This document shows positions 15,123 through 26,290 of a DNA stretch of 64,000 nucleotides, piece after piece. Each line of letters begins with the position of its first letter. Position 1 is the first letter of the stretch. Where the stretch lies: positions 3,007,123 to 3,071,122 of the forward strand of contig JACDOX010000015.1 of NCBI GenBank assembly GCA_014549065.1, given 5' to 3'. Position numbers and translations under genes: made by a program. This stretch comes from Cardinalis cardinalis. Taxonomy: Eukaryota; Chordata; Aves; Passeriformes; Cardinalidae. The notes below the pieces were generated by a model. That model had not been told where the DNA came from. It was given only the letters and a program-made list of their open reading frames with translations, and did not search any database.

Positions 15123-15198
15123 AGGAAATCTGTGAAGTCACCATGGTGTCTGGTTTCAGGAGGAGGAAATCTGTGAAGTCACCATGGTGTCTGGTTTC
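15123..15198. repeat. Recent 41-bp tandem duplication
   Basis: A 35-base block (AGGAAATCTGTG...GGTTTC) at 15123-15157 is repeated without change at 15164-15198, separated by AGGAGG. Identity of the copies suggests a recent replication-slippage duplication or an assembly duplication. Confidence 0.95.
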
Positions 15199-18100
15199 CT
15201 TCCTTATCCAGGCACTAATGTAAGCATTAGTCCCAGTTTCCTCATGGATAAAGCATAAATGCTGGTGAATATTTCACTTCTAGAGTGCAAGAGGAAGGAG
15301 CTGCCTATTTCCAGCACTCCTTCTGGTTACCCTGCATTGAACTTCTTGCCAATATCCACCTACAACTAGGAGGCAGTGCGGGTCCTGGCCTGTTTCCTAA
15401 CAAGATCTCAAAGTTGCAGTGGGTTTGGCAAAGTGCTGTCTTGTGTGTCTGCCTAGGAAGAGCTGGCTCTGAAAAAAAGTCTGTGGATGATACCANCCTT
15501 TGCTCTGTCATCTTTATGCTTTACCAGAACAGAGGTGCTGGAACACCTCATGCTAATCTCTAGTGACTACTTACCTGGCANATGGATATTTCTGGTGACA
15601 AACAATTCTTCTATCTTTTGATACAAGAGTNGTGGCAAGAGTAAGATTATTTGATCTGAAGAAATGAAGACTTGGGATTTGACAGAATAATTTTTTCTCT
15701 TTGTGTGAGGTGTCTCATGAGTGGCACTGAGAGACTAATTTGCTGTCTTTCCCAGNAAAAGAACTAAGGAACATCAAATGAAAACACCAGGACACAGGTT
15801 CAAAGACAAAACTAAGGGAATTGCCTCTTCACACAGTTGCACTGTTGAAGCCCTCACAGCCAGACACTGAGGACTCAACATGTTTAGAGCTTAAGGGGAG
15901 GCACAGTTACTGAAGGAAAACTCACCCATGTTATGCACCAGCAAATTCCCTCTTGGCTCTGGAAGTCCCTGTTTTGCAAATGGTTGCAGACTAGATGAGG
16001 GAATTGTGAAAATTCTTACCCTTTTCTCATACTAACTAGGTACCCCNTGTGGCATTGTCAGAGATACTTGGCTGGGCAGACCTTGTGTGAGCACCCGCCT
16101 CCAGAACATTCCCTGCCAGGTACTGCAATGGATGAGTCTCAGCTGTGGCACAGGTCAGAGAGAACCTGGGCTGAAGGCATGCTGACATGTTCTAGGCTGA
16201 AGAAAAGGACCACTATGGATAAAAGGCCCTGGGAGGTAGAGCAAAAGTGAGAAACCTTTCCTTTTCCATGCTTGTANGGCAGTGGCAAGGCAAGAGCCTT
16301 GGGTTTGCTTTTCCTTTTAACTATTGCCTGCTCTGTCCAGTCTACAGCAGGACTTTCACCACTGCAGATAAAGAGATGATAGTTACCATACCTGACATCA
16401 ATTTAGAGTCTTCTTTGCATGACCTTGTATGGTCCCACCCTTAGATGGACTGCAATATTAAAAAAACAAATCAGGGAGAATGAAGGACCTGGAGAAAACA
16501 ACCCTTTTGGCTTCCTGCTCCAAGAGCCTTTCATTCATTTTTACTGGAAAAAACTAATACACCTTGTTAAAGTCAACTGCTTTNACAAATTACTTTATTA
16601 ATTTAAAATGTACTAACCTATTTCTAAAACAGCTGGNCTTGTTAAACCATCTGTCTGTTAATGAAACAGCTGTGAAAAAATTCTGCAGTGTCTTAGACAG
16701 TGTAGCTATCACAGAGCCCATGGCTGGGAGACNAGTATTGTCATCCCAAGCTGGACACACAGAAAAACCCCTACAGTAAGCATAAGAACCAAAGCAAATA
16801 AATAGGTCTCCTGTCACACCCTGAAGGTTGCCACCTCCCAGTGCTTGCCAAGGAAAGCACATTCCAGATATGGAGCCCTTCCTGACTGCCACAATTACTC
16901 CCAGAAACAGGTCTAATCCATCAGGCTCCAGATCTCTGTGGGAAATCAAAAGCCAGAAATAAAGTCAGGAAAGTAACACAAAATTATTCTCAGACAGGTC
17001 ACCACAGAGAATATTTTAAACCAGAAACAGTCTGCTCAATGTGGACTAGAAGCAAAGAGCAGTTACTTTCTCTTACCCTCACAGTGAGCACTATTTCACT
17101 GATGCAAACATTTCTGGAGATTTATTTCTCCATCTCCTTGCAGATATGTTTATCTTAGCCTGACCCCTAGNTCCTTCCTGGAGATCAGAAAATTACACTT
17201 CTGCCTGCTTTGCCTAGGGCTGTCCCTGCTTTCCCTTGAACTGACTAGGTTGTATGAACACCCCTCTTCTTTCCCTCCCTGCATCAGGAGAGCATTTTGC
17301 AGCTTTGCTGAGCAGCTAGGGATACAGAAAAAGCTACTATTAAAGGTTTTCCTAACAATGCAACTGCTTGACAGACAAGGTCACCATTGTATTTACTTGC
17401 TTTAAAAAGTAAACACTACAACATCAACTGAGTGTTTGTAAAGAAAACTGCTGCTTCCAGGCATGTCAGCATCTACTGTCCAATGTCCTTGCCTTGGGCC
17501 TGTAAGAACATCCTGGCACTTCTGGAATAAGCTCTGGGCAGAGAAGTTATCAGTCAAAGACAAGAAGAAAGAATTTTAAGCAAAGAATTTGACTCTGATA
17601 AATTCTGTGGGTGTGGTGACAGATGAGAATGTTCTTTCAATTCAAAGCATCTCATTGCTGCCTCTGTTCTTTTCTGAGAGGGAAAAAAAAAGGTGTTTCC
17701 TAACTGGTATTTTTTTCAGGAATTGTGCCTGGAGCAAGAGAGAATACTACAGTTATCAAAAAGGACTCTATGTTCTTACTGAGGAACCATCTCAGTCCCC
17801 AAGTNCTGTGACTACTCATGACCTATGCACAAGGTGCATATCCAAGCACTTTTCCCACAAAGCCACCTGNGCTGCACTCTCAAGGACACATTCCCTTCAG
17901 TCTATCTCCACCCCTTGCAGTTCCTGGGCAGGAACTTCTTACACTGTAGTCCTTAAACCTCAAATGATCTGCACTGGTCTGGACACACTCACCAGCATTT
18001 TCTTATGGCTTGGAGTCTTTGTATTCACTTCAGACATAGAGGTGAGAAGGTAGAATTGTTTTGCATTAAGGAATGCTGTCAGCAATCCAATTTTGGAGAA

Positions 18101-18670
18101 GAACTTTCTTTAAAAACTTTATAGTTTCCCAAGTTGCAACATGGATCAATGAGAAATTGTTGGCTAATTATGGCACACCTGAATTTTTGCCTTCAGTTTG
18201 GAAGCATCTATTCATGCTTACCTTTAAATGCACTGCTGGTTCTTGCTCGAAATTGTACAATAATGTCCCTGAAACCAAGCTACAGTGTCTGCAGTTGTCT
18301 GTTCTGAAGAGGTTCACAGGTGCTCTAGCTAGCTCTGCACACCAGTGTGCTCATTCTGGGAGAATGCTCATTCCAGTGAAACCCTCTGCCCTGAATCAAG
18401 TTGGTGGTATGAGCGGTATCAGACATTTCAGTCCTTGGAAATGGATCATTTTTGTCCTCTACTCTGCTGCTTTAGAAAAAAAAGGCAGTTCCTTCCTCAC
18501 TAGGAAGTTACAGGCCTGGTGAGCCCTAATTCAAACCCACACGTGCCCTGGGTGCCCGTTTGCAGAGGCACGTCCTTGTGCTCCACATGGCTCCTGTCAG
18601 TGTCCCACATCCCCGTCCCAGATTTGCACCCTGCTGCTGATTCCTCTCAGAACTGCAGAGGTGCTCAGTT

Positions 18671-18764
18671 AGAGGTGCTCACAGCCAGCCCAGCTCTGTG
18701 GGAATGATCCCATTTGCAGAGGTGCTCACGGCCAGCCCAGCTCTGTTGGAATGATCCCGTTTGC
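18671..18764. repeat. 47-bp tandem duplication
   Basis: Two adjacent copies, each opening AGAGGTGCTCACRGCCAGCC, start at 18671 and 18718 and differ at a few sites. A partial match (GCAGAGGTGCTCA) just to the left suggests a third, decayed copy. It forms the left part of a GC-rich minisatellite cluster. Confidence 0.9.
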
Positions 18765-18874
18765 TGAATCCCCAGTGCAGGAGGTCCCAGGGTGCAGCAG
18801 CAGAGCAGCTCCCAGTGCAGCAGTGCCACGGCTGCAGCAATGCCTGCCCCAGCCTGGCACCCCCACGAGCCTGC

Positions 18875-19024
18875 AGGGCTGCCCCAGGGCACCTCTGCCA
18901 GCCTGGGCCATGGGCACTGCCCTCAGGGCTGCCCCAGGGCACCTCTGCCAGCCTGGGCCATGGGCACTGCCCTCAGGGCTGCCCCAGGGCACCCCTGCCA
19001 GCCTGGGCCATGGGCACTGCCCTC
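18875..19024. repeat. 50-bp minisatellite, three copies
   Basis: Three consecutive 50-base units start at 18875, 18925 and 18975 with the landmark AGGGCTGCCCCAGGGCAC...GGGCCATGGGCACTGCC. I see one substitution between copies (ACCTCTG to ACCCCTG in the third). Because 50 is not a multiple of 3, every frame passes through the same peptides in turn. That is why overlapping open frames appear here on both strands. I do not regard any of them as genes. Confidence 0.95.
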
Positions 19025-21889
19025 CCTTCCTCCTGCTTTGCCCCAGCCTGCAAAGAGGAGTTTTGGTCCATGCCTCGCGTGCCACTGTCTAACATGTGCA
19101 CACTGGATAAGATGCTACTTTTTATGTCTTCGTTAATCTCTTCGAGCTCCTTTAATTGAAGCCTGGAAGCTTTTTCCAGACTAGTGGTTGGCATTATTTT
19201 ATCCTTTCCCTGAACAGTTCATCTGCCTTTGCAATTTACAGGCATTTCTCTAGGGGTGAATTTCAATTTTTCCTGGGGTATGAAGTCACATGTTCCACAG
19301 ATTATCCCACCATCCACCCTCCTTCTGCTTCTTGAGTCAAGTCAGAGAAAAAAATCAATATGCATACTTCTCTCTCCCCAAAAAGTACATTCTATCCCAT
19401 TAAAAATTGATGCACCATGTACTTTGAACAGCAGAAATAAATCCTGCAGATTCCCNGCCTTGTCATTTGCTCCCCCATGCTATCACTAGACAATAATATT
19501 AAGTGAGGTTTTTTAATTTTCTTTTTTCCTATGGTTCTCTCTGCACTCAGGCTCTGTACTTTTTCCACATGCAAGCAAGCATTATTTGCCAAGGAGCCCC
19601 TTTTTCCAGGCAGTTTCTGCTGGATGTACAGCCCTTCTAGCTATTGTTACTTTGCNTTCCTGCACTATTCTTTACTTGTTAAATTGATTATTTGATTCTA
19701 TTACACACACCAAGTACCAGCAAATATAATGTTTCAGAAAAGATCAGAAAAAGCTGGTTTCAGATACACCTCAGCTAATTCCAAGACCAGCTTGTCTTGT
19801 GTCTCACTAGGTGCACACAGACCCTTCAGGGGCTCTCCAAATTCCTGCCCTCTGTAACCTGAGTTTCTTCCTCAAATCTGAATGCAGATTGCTCCATGTT
19901 GCTTTTGAGCAGTTCTTGTATTTCTCATAAATACACTGCATCTCTGTCTCTTCTCCAGGTTTGATAATTTGACCTTCAGTAGGAACATTTATTTTGAGGA
20001 GCAAGGAAAAAATGTAGGTGCAAATCACAGGCACTTTCATTTTTTCTTCATGCATATTAAAGGCAGATGGAAAAGCAAGCACAGCAGACCAATATTGTAA
20101 ATAATTCAGGGACATGAAATGTTCCTCTACAGGAGCATCATTATATTTTAAACTGCTTTCAGTTTAAATGTTTTCAACAATTAAGAAACAGCTGTGCAGG
20201 CCACTTCCTTTTAAAAGCATCACTCTCATCAATAACACAGTGTTCCTCTGCTGAGTAAATGCTGTTTGTTAGGATTTCCAAAAAGACCACTGACTCCTGT
20301 TGTATAATTTGGGTATGACTCCTTAATAAGATTAATCAGCAGCTCAGAGCTTGTGGGAAGTGTGCAAGTGTGATACATCCAAAAGAACCATGCAACTGTA
20401 GTGTGATGGAAAATTAGTACTTTCCATGCCAAAAGGATTCTGGGTGAAAGGAAAGAAGAAAGAAAAGGAAGGATTTCTGCACATTATTAAGTAAAGATCG
20501 GTGTGTAGATTTTATCATAGGAGTAATGTAAGCACCTCAGATATTTTTGTNGCTCCTAAGACAACCATCCAATTCACTGATGCTTTAAGCTTCTGTAAGT
20601 TTTATTAAAGTTGCACTGAGCTGTCAATTGTTTTTTGAAAATGCAAAGTGTACTGAGTTTTACTAAATCATAATCCATTAGATCTGTTGATTTTTTAAAC
20701 TAGTTCANTCTCTATACATCTCAGAATGAACTTTTTTATTACAAACCCCCAAATACTGTTACATGCAAAATATCCTTAAACTGTGACTACCTGCAGCCAC
20801 ATCTGCAGAGAGACACCTGAGACTCCTCTGCTGGCACAGAAGCAGGAAAAGGATAAGGAGGTGCCACAGGAGACTGGTGGTGCTACCAGGAAAGCACAGA
20901 TATCCTGGNGCACCTCTGGAGCCAAAAGCATTATTTGAAGATTTCAGGTCACCTACACATTGGGAGCCCAAGCAACACACCTGTTGTCTAGCAAACCATT
21001 GAAATTACTCNCTGGGTATTTCTTTAGTAAGCCACCAGTGTTTTCTGGATGTGTTTATTTAATTTTTTAAAATATAATTACTTTCATCATCTTCTATTCC
21101 TTTGTCAGTTTAGCTTTTATGCTGCATTCTGAAAAAGCTGAAGCTTTTTCAGAACTTGCTTAAAGCTTTCAGAAAAATGCACTCGTACCCTTTCAAAAAG
21201 GTCATTTTTAAACGTTTATTGATGTTACAAGACTCATGACAAGAAACACAATTAGAGACACTGTGATTTTCCCCATATGCATTCAATTTCTCTATTCCNC
21301 ATGGTAGCTTGGATCCCAATTGAGGGTCATTTTCACAGAAAATCATTCAAAAAGATACTCTTAATGCTGGGTTGAGGCTGTTTTCCCTAGCCAAGAGTTT
21401 GCCTCCTAAAACCTTTGCAAAGCAAAGTCTATTTTTTGTTCATTTTCATTATCTTTGGAGATAAACATAATAACTTAATAACATAAGCAGGAAAGAACAA
21501 CACTGTAATTCAAGAGTACAGTAAATCCATCCTAAATTGTTGGAACCAATTTTTTTTTTAAACCCACATTATACAAAATGCCAAACTAATATAATCTTAA
21601 CCTAGCAGTTTTATTATGTAAAAAAGTTGGAAGTTAACTTCATATCTCCGAGTTTTGGATCACATCAGTTATTGTCTGGTGCTCTGCAGCCAGCAGGTCA
21701 GTGCAGANCTGTCAAACTCTTCATTGCACGTTCTGGCAATTGCAGAAGAGAAGTAAAAGTGAGCCCACGTGTGCTCTCGATTACTTCCACATTGTTTTCT
21801 TGTACAGCAACAACATATCATCAATATTAACAGCAATGAGCTAGGTAGTGTTAAAATAACTCCTGGTTTTAATGAGCTGGGGCAGTAGG
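19025..21889. other. CLMN intron 1, between minisatellite and LTR
   Basis: Nothing recognised except the 21.1-kb inverted repeat. Confidence 0.55.
21129..21152. repeat. Perfect 11-bp inverted repeat
   Basis: Arms CTGAAAAAGCT and AGCTTTTTCAG flank a 2-base spacer. AAAGCTTTCAG just to the right is a partial third copy. Confidence 0.75.
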
Positions 21890-22023
21890 NTACACTTCCC
21901 TCATGAGTTAGGTTGTCACCCATCAGCCTGTGCATCACATCCTGGCACCCNCTGAAAGGAGGTGGTGCCTTGAGAGGACACCTAGAACAGAGGCTAGACA
22001 GAGTTAAAGGAATAAAGTAGGGA

Positions 22024-22029
22024 TTTATT
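22024..22029 (-). terminator. Polyadenylation signal in the solo LTR
   Basis: Minus-strand AATAAA at the place expected near the R/U5 boundary. It lies in the sense orientation within CLMN intron 1. Confidence 0.45.
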
Positions 22030-22144
22030 AAAAGGAAAAAAGTAAAGGATTCATTAAAAGATCTTCAGAGGATACACCTTGGGCAGTACAAGAGCCCAGC
22101 CAAGGCTCCACCCAAGATGGATCCCGAGTCATGAGTTTTCACAC

Positions 22145-22151
22145 TTTTATA
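22145..22151 (-). promoter_or_regulatory. TATA box in the solo LTR
   Basis: TATAAAA on the minus strand, about 115 bases upstream of the LTR polyadenylation signal, as expected at the U3/R junction. Confidence 0.5.
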
Positions 22152-22330
22152 AGTTTTGGTGCATTTACATATTGNGGTTAATTGTCCAATTAGAGCTTCA
22201 GGTTATGAATTCCCATCCTCCCAGGTCGCTCTCCCCAGTTNGCCATTGTTTTTACTTTTTGGGCTTGAAGCTGCAACAGTGTCCTTGGTTCTCGGGCTNG
22301 AAAANGATTGTTTTGCCTAAGTAAAGGGTG

Positions 22331-25300
22331 AAGAGAACTTGCTAACACTTTATATGAAGTTCAGAGTTATACACTAATGCAGTACAGAATCTGGAAAATG
22401 TGAAAGCTGAAACTGAAGGCATCAGACGGAAACACTTAATGACAAGTCTGTTCTTGGCTCATCTTGTATTTTGGCACAGCCAGCTCCATCCAACCCAGGA
22501 GAGCCTCAGACTTCCTTTTACACCCACTGAGGGACCTGAATGCACAGCAAGAAGAGCAGATTCTGCCCATCCCATTTTGCCCTCAATTCCTTCCCCATGA
22601 GGGTCTGGAAGCAAACTAAAGCCCTTATGCCTATAAATAGGGTGGCTGTGGAATGCCTGGATCAGAGCTTATTTGCAAGGGAAGGGATATTCTCACAGTC
22701 TTCAAAAGCAAAATAAGCTTTGTTCGCTACTTTTAATGTGACTGTCATATTTTAATATGTTTATAACTCAGTCATGTAATTTCCTATTCTTGGAAACAGA
22801 GGTTGTAACTAAAATACTACTACTTCTTTAACTTAGAAGCGTTCATGCAGCTGATTCAAAGCTCCATCCTAGGAAGCAATCAAAAGCAGAAATGCAGAAA
22901 TGGGGAAATGCCTGCCTACAAGAAGCTTCATCAGCCACATAACATGTATCTCATGAGAGAGCTGCAAGTCTGCATTGCCACATCAGGTAGAAAAGACCCA
23001 GAATGACAATTTGCTTTTTTCTTCATCCCTTAGTGGTACATGACTAAAGGTGACGTGCAGTGCCATACCTGTTTTTCCCTACCTTTATCACAGATTCACT
23101 TTTTACATACCCAATGAGAGCATGCAGATGGCTCTTGTGCAAAGATTTGCCTAATGTTCTTCATCAGCTCAAATGGCTGGGAGTGGGGGATAGGGAAGAG
23201 CTGTCTAAATCCTTCTGTAATTCTATGGGAAACCAGATGCAGGATTTGATGCCAGCTAAAGTTAACCTGATGGACAAAAGGGTTTATTTTAACTTGGTCA
23301 CTCGATCCAATTCACTGCACAGTCACACAAACACTTGTGCCTGTATGAGCCAAGGGGGAAAAGGGTGTGTTATAGCTCTGCCCGTCTTGGCAGCAGCACT
23401 GGCTTATTTCTATTTAAACTGTATGTTAAAGTATGTCTTAACAGCCCTTGAGCCATTTTATTTAGTCTCTTGAGTCACACACACATCACAGAGATTTTTG
23501 CTGCTGTCCAGACTGGAGACACTTCATAAACAAAGCATGAGTCCTCATATAGGAGGGAAAATTATGGCATGTCTAACCAAATACTGAGTGATCCGATGGC
23601 TGCATACAATGGCTGTATTTTCAGAAATAGTTGCAGTTTGGTNGTTAAAGCAAAGGATTGCTGAGGTATGACACCAACATGAGAGAAACAAACANATGAA
23701 TTTGTTTTCATGCCCTAGTCTCCCTACCAATGCACTTTGCAAGGTCTCAGGATGAGAACTAACATTTTGATTGTGTCTATGAAAAAAAACAGCTGACAAA
23801 ACCTTTAGATTCTCAAGATTCTTAAAAGCATTCAAAAATGTAACATAGAGCTGTGATAAAAACCAGGAATGTGTAATGTCTGTCAACAGGCTGACTGTCC
23901 ATTCTCTCCTGTGTATTTACAGGGTCTGCACTACAAGAAAAGTCCTTACCTTAACAGTTTCTTCATTTTCTCTCTCCCTAATATGTACCTTTAGCTATCC
24001 AGTCATAAGCCAAAAAAAAAAGTACACATACTGTTGATTTAGAGTATTTAAATTACACATTTTGTTAGCTGCTTGTCCCAGTCCTACTCCCAATGATGTG
24101 AATGGAGGACTTTGTTTTGCACAAGTGGTTGGAGACATAAGGATCAATAACTNTCTTGCTCCCTGCCTGCTTTGCATTTATCATTCCTACCTCTCTNTTT
24201 TGCTGGTGCTGATTTCCCCATCCAGTCTTTGATCTTGGCTGTAATCTTGGCACAGGGCTATCTCTTCCTCTCCCCTTCCCTGCTCATTCTTTCCATCTCA
24301 CAGCTGATAAAGTGTAGAGGTCGTTCCTTCCCTTACCAGACAACAATTTGGAAAGCCAGAGCAATCATAACCCACTTGTGATGCTGCTCTGTGATAGCTG
24401 TGNTTAGGGGAGCATGACACACACCTAGTCACTCCAGCTATAACATTTCAGGCCTGCACAAGACAACACAACACCCCTCAGGCACCTCTGCATTATGCTG
24501 CCCAAAGGCAGCAGCTGATGCACCATCTCAGGAGGCCTGATAGCAGCATTCAGTCTTTGCTCATGCATGCATTAAACATCACAATCACAAGGGGCTGCTG
24601 CCTTTTAAATCCAGCTCACCATAAAAGGATCCTCTCTGTTGGTTATTTCATAGCTGAAGGAATGAATAATTAAAAGGCAGCAGATATTCTTCACCAGAAC
24701 TAAATCTTTAGTTGGGAGCAGAACAACATGCAGCAGATCCAGACTTTCAGATATAAGAAAGAGCTCAGAGGAGTCAAAGGTCCCTTGGACATAGGCAGAG
24801 CAGGCTGGCAGCAGGGGTTTGACATGCAGAGCACACACCCACTGATCCTGAGACATCCTGACTGATCCTGAGACACTCTGGCTCTCAGCTGGGGACTGTG
24901 CTCCTCACACGGGCATCCCTGCCTTCTGCAGGACTCACACAACTGTCCTGTGCTGGTGGCACATTACAGGCAGATGAAGGTTCCCTCCTTTCCAGTTTAA
25001 TTTTATGAGCTGCTCCAGGATGAAATGTGCCACCTGGTTGAACAAGAGCTGGGCTCAGGGTGTGGGGTTTGACTGGCATTAGCTGCAAGATGCCATATCA
25101 GTGGAAATAAAACAAACTCATCTTGTTCCAGTGACTTAATGCTGCACAAACAGAAGCTAGTTAAATATAGACCACGGCTGAAGAATCATTTTCCATAGGT
25201 GAAGCCTACTAAAATCCCTGCCCTCAGCAAAGCTGCAAACCTTGCTGCTAGCTGACATCCCTGGCAGCTTCTCCAGGGGGTTTGGTGCTGCCAGCTGTGC

Positions 25301-25750
25301 TGGGGCACAGTGGGATGGACTGGGCACACATGGCATGATNCACACCTATCCAGGTAGGATGGGAGGTGCAGCAAATGCTTCTCCAGTGCAGAAATCTCTG
25401 TGTTGGAGCCCCACGATGGAGGCTGGCTCTGCTGCCCACAGACACGTGTGAGGTCTGTAGCAGAGCTGGCAGCTGCACGCTCCTCCTTCACAGCCTGACA
25501 GCTCTGAGGCGCCAGTGGCACAGTCACCAGTCCTCTGACCCTCATTAGTGCAGGAAAAGTACTATGGACATACATCAGGCTAAGAGGTGAATCTATCATT
25601 NGAGGTAGGGATGTAAAACCAAGAAAAATAAGAGAATCAAAGTCTCTTTGATTACTCAGCTTGCTAAACAGAACTAAAACAGCTGAAGGCTGATCATGGC
25701 AGAGTCCTGTCTGCTTCNACCTGGGAGTCCTCACTACTNAAGGATGAACT
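22331..25750. other. CLMN intron 1, between LTR and inverted pair
   Basis: Nothing recognised beyond the 20-bp-period duplication at 24.84 kb. The 137-codon plus frame at 23060-23473 has no recognisable domain. Confidence 0.55.
24841..24875. repeat. Short tandem duplication, 20-bp period
   Basis: ACTGATCCTGAGACA occurs at 24841-24855 and again at 24861-24875. Both are exact. Confidence 0.85.
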
Positions 25751-25826
25751 GTTTCAGCATCAGTCACCAATGTTCTCCAAGGAATGGCCACATTGCAGTT
25801 GGCATTTGCTGGCTGTGGAAGGGCAG
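25751..25826 (+). repeat. Unclassified dispersed repeat, left arm of inverted pair
   Basis: This block aligns with the reverse complement of 26211-26290. Shared stretches are TTCAGNNTNAGTCAC, TTCTCCAAGG, TGCAGTTGNCATTT and GGCTGTGGAAGGGCA, interrupted by substitutions and small indels. Weaker similarity continues to about 25905. The divergence suggests two old copies of one element inserted in opposite directions. I do not recognise the family. Confidence 0.65.
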
Positions 25827-26210
25827 CCCAAAGGGCAGTGGGCAGAGGGCTCAGCTGCAGGTCTTGGCTTCTGGAAAGAAATTCCTGAGCACTTGCAGTA
25901 CTGCATATCTTCCAAAATGGGCAGGCAGTTCTGTAACACTAAGAATAGGTGGCATAAAAATCACTTTTATTTCCTCCTTCAATTCTTTTTAAAAGCTGGG
26001 CTATTTTAGACAAAGAAAAGCCATTGTTTTAACAATTGGTCAACACCCAATAACATTTTTCCTGCCTTAGCATATTTATCTCTTTTCAGGTCTCCTATGC
26101 AAGTGCAAACAGGCACATTTCAAGTAAAACTTTAGGACAAAAGCACNTTGCACAAAATGCAAGTGTTCAGACAAATGAAAGTGTTCAGGAATGCACCATC
26201 TCTCAGGCAA

Positions 26211-26290
26211 GTGCCCTTCCACAGCCTGTAAATGTCAACTGCAGTATGACAGCTCCTTGGAGAAGACTGGCTGTGACTAACACTGAAGCA
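26211..26290 (-). repeat. Unclassified dispersed repeat, right arm of inverted pair
   Basis: Reverse-complement partner of 25751-25826, with about 385 bases between the arms. Beyond the core, both copies carry ATTCCTGANCACTT in the same relative place, so homology probably extends to about 26165. Family not identified. Confidence 0.65.

Larger units (their letters stand above)
10974..18670. other. CLMN intron 1, between microsatellite and minisatellite
   Basis: Apart from poly-A runs near 11.8 and 11.9 kb, the 14.6-kb hairpin and the 15.1-kb duplication, I see nothing classifiable. The 154- and 149-codon plus frames at 17589-18053 and 18073-18522 lie end to end but match nothing I know. Confidence 0.55.
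21890..22330 (-). mobile_element. Probable solo LTR of an endogenous retrovirus, minus orientation
   Basis: Read on the minus strand, the block has the order of a retroviral LTR: a U3-like part with GC/AT motifs, a TATAAAA box at 22151-22145, about 115 bases, an AATAAA signal at 22029-22024, then a T-rich U5-like part with CTCTGTCTAGCC. The layout resembles passerine LTRs I know. No adjoining primer-binding site, polypurine tract or gag/pol reading frame is visible, so it looks like a solo LTR left by recombination. I could not fix the TG...CA ends or a target-site duplication, so the ends are approximate. It runs in the same direction as CLMN. Confidence 0.55.

Noticed and set aside
17589..18522. 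Two adjacent plus-strand frames of 154 and 149 codons
   Set aside because: They match no family I know, show no coding-like conservation that I can judge and lack splice or start context. Best read as chance frames.
18751..19194. Overlapping 73-132 codon frames on both strands
   Set aside because: They are translations of the 50-bp minisatellite, which gives the same peptides in every frame.
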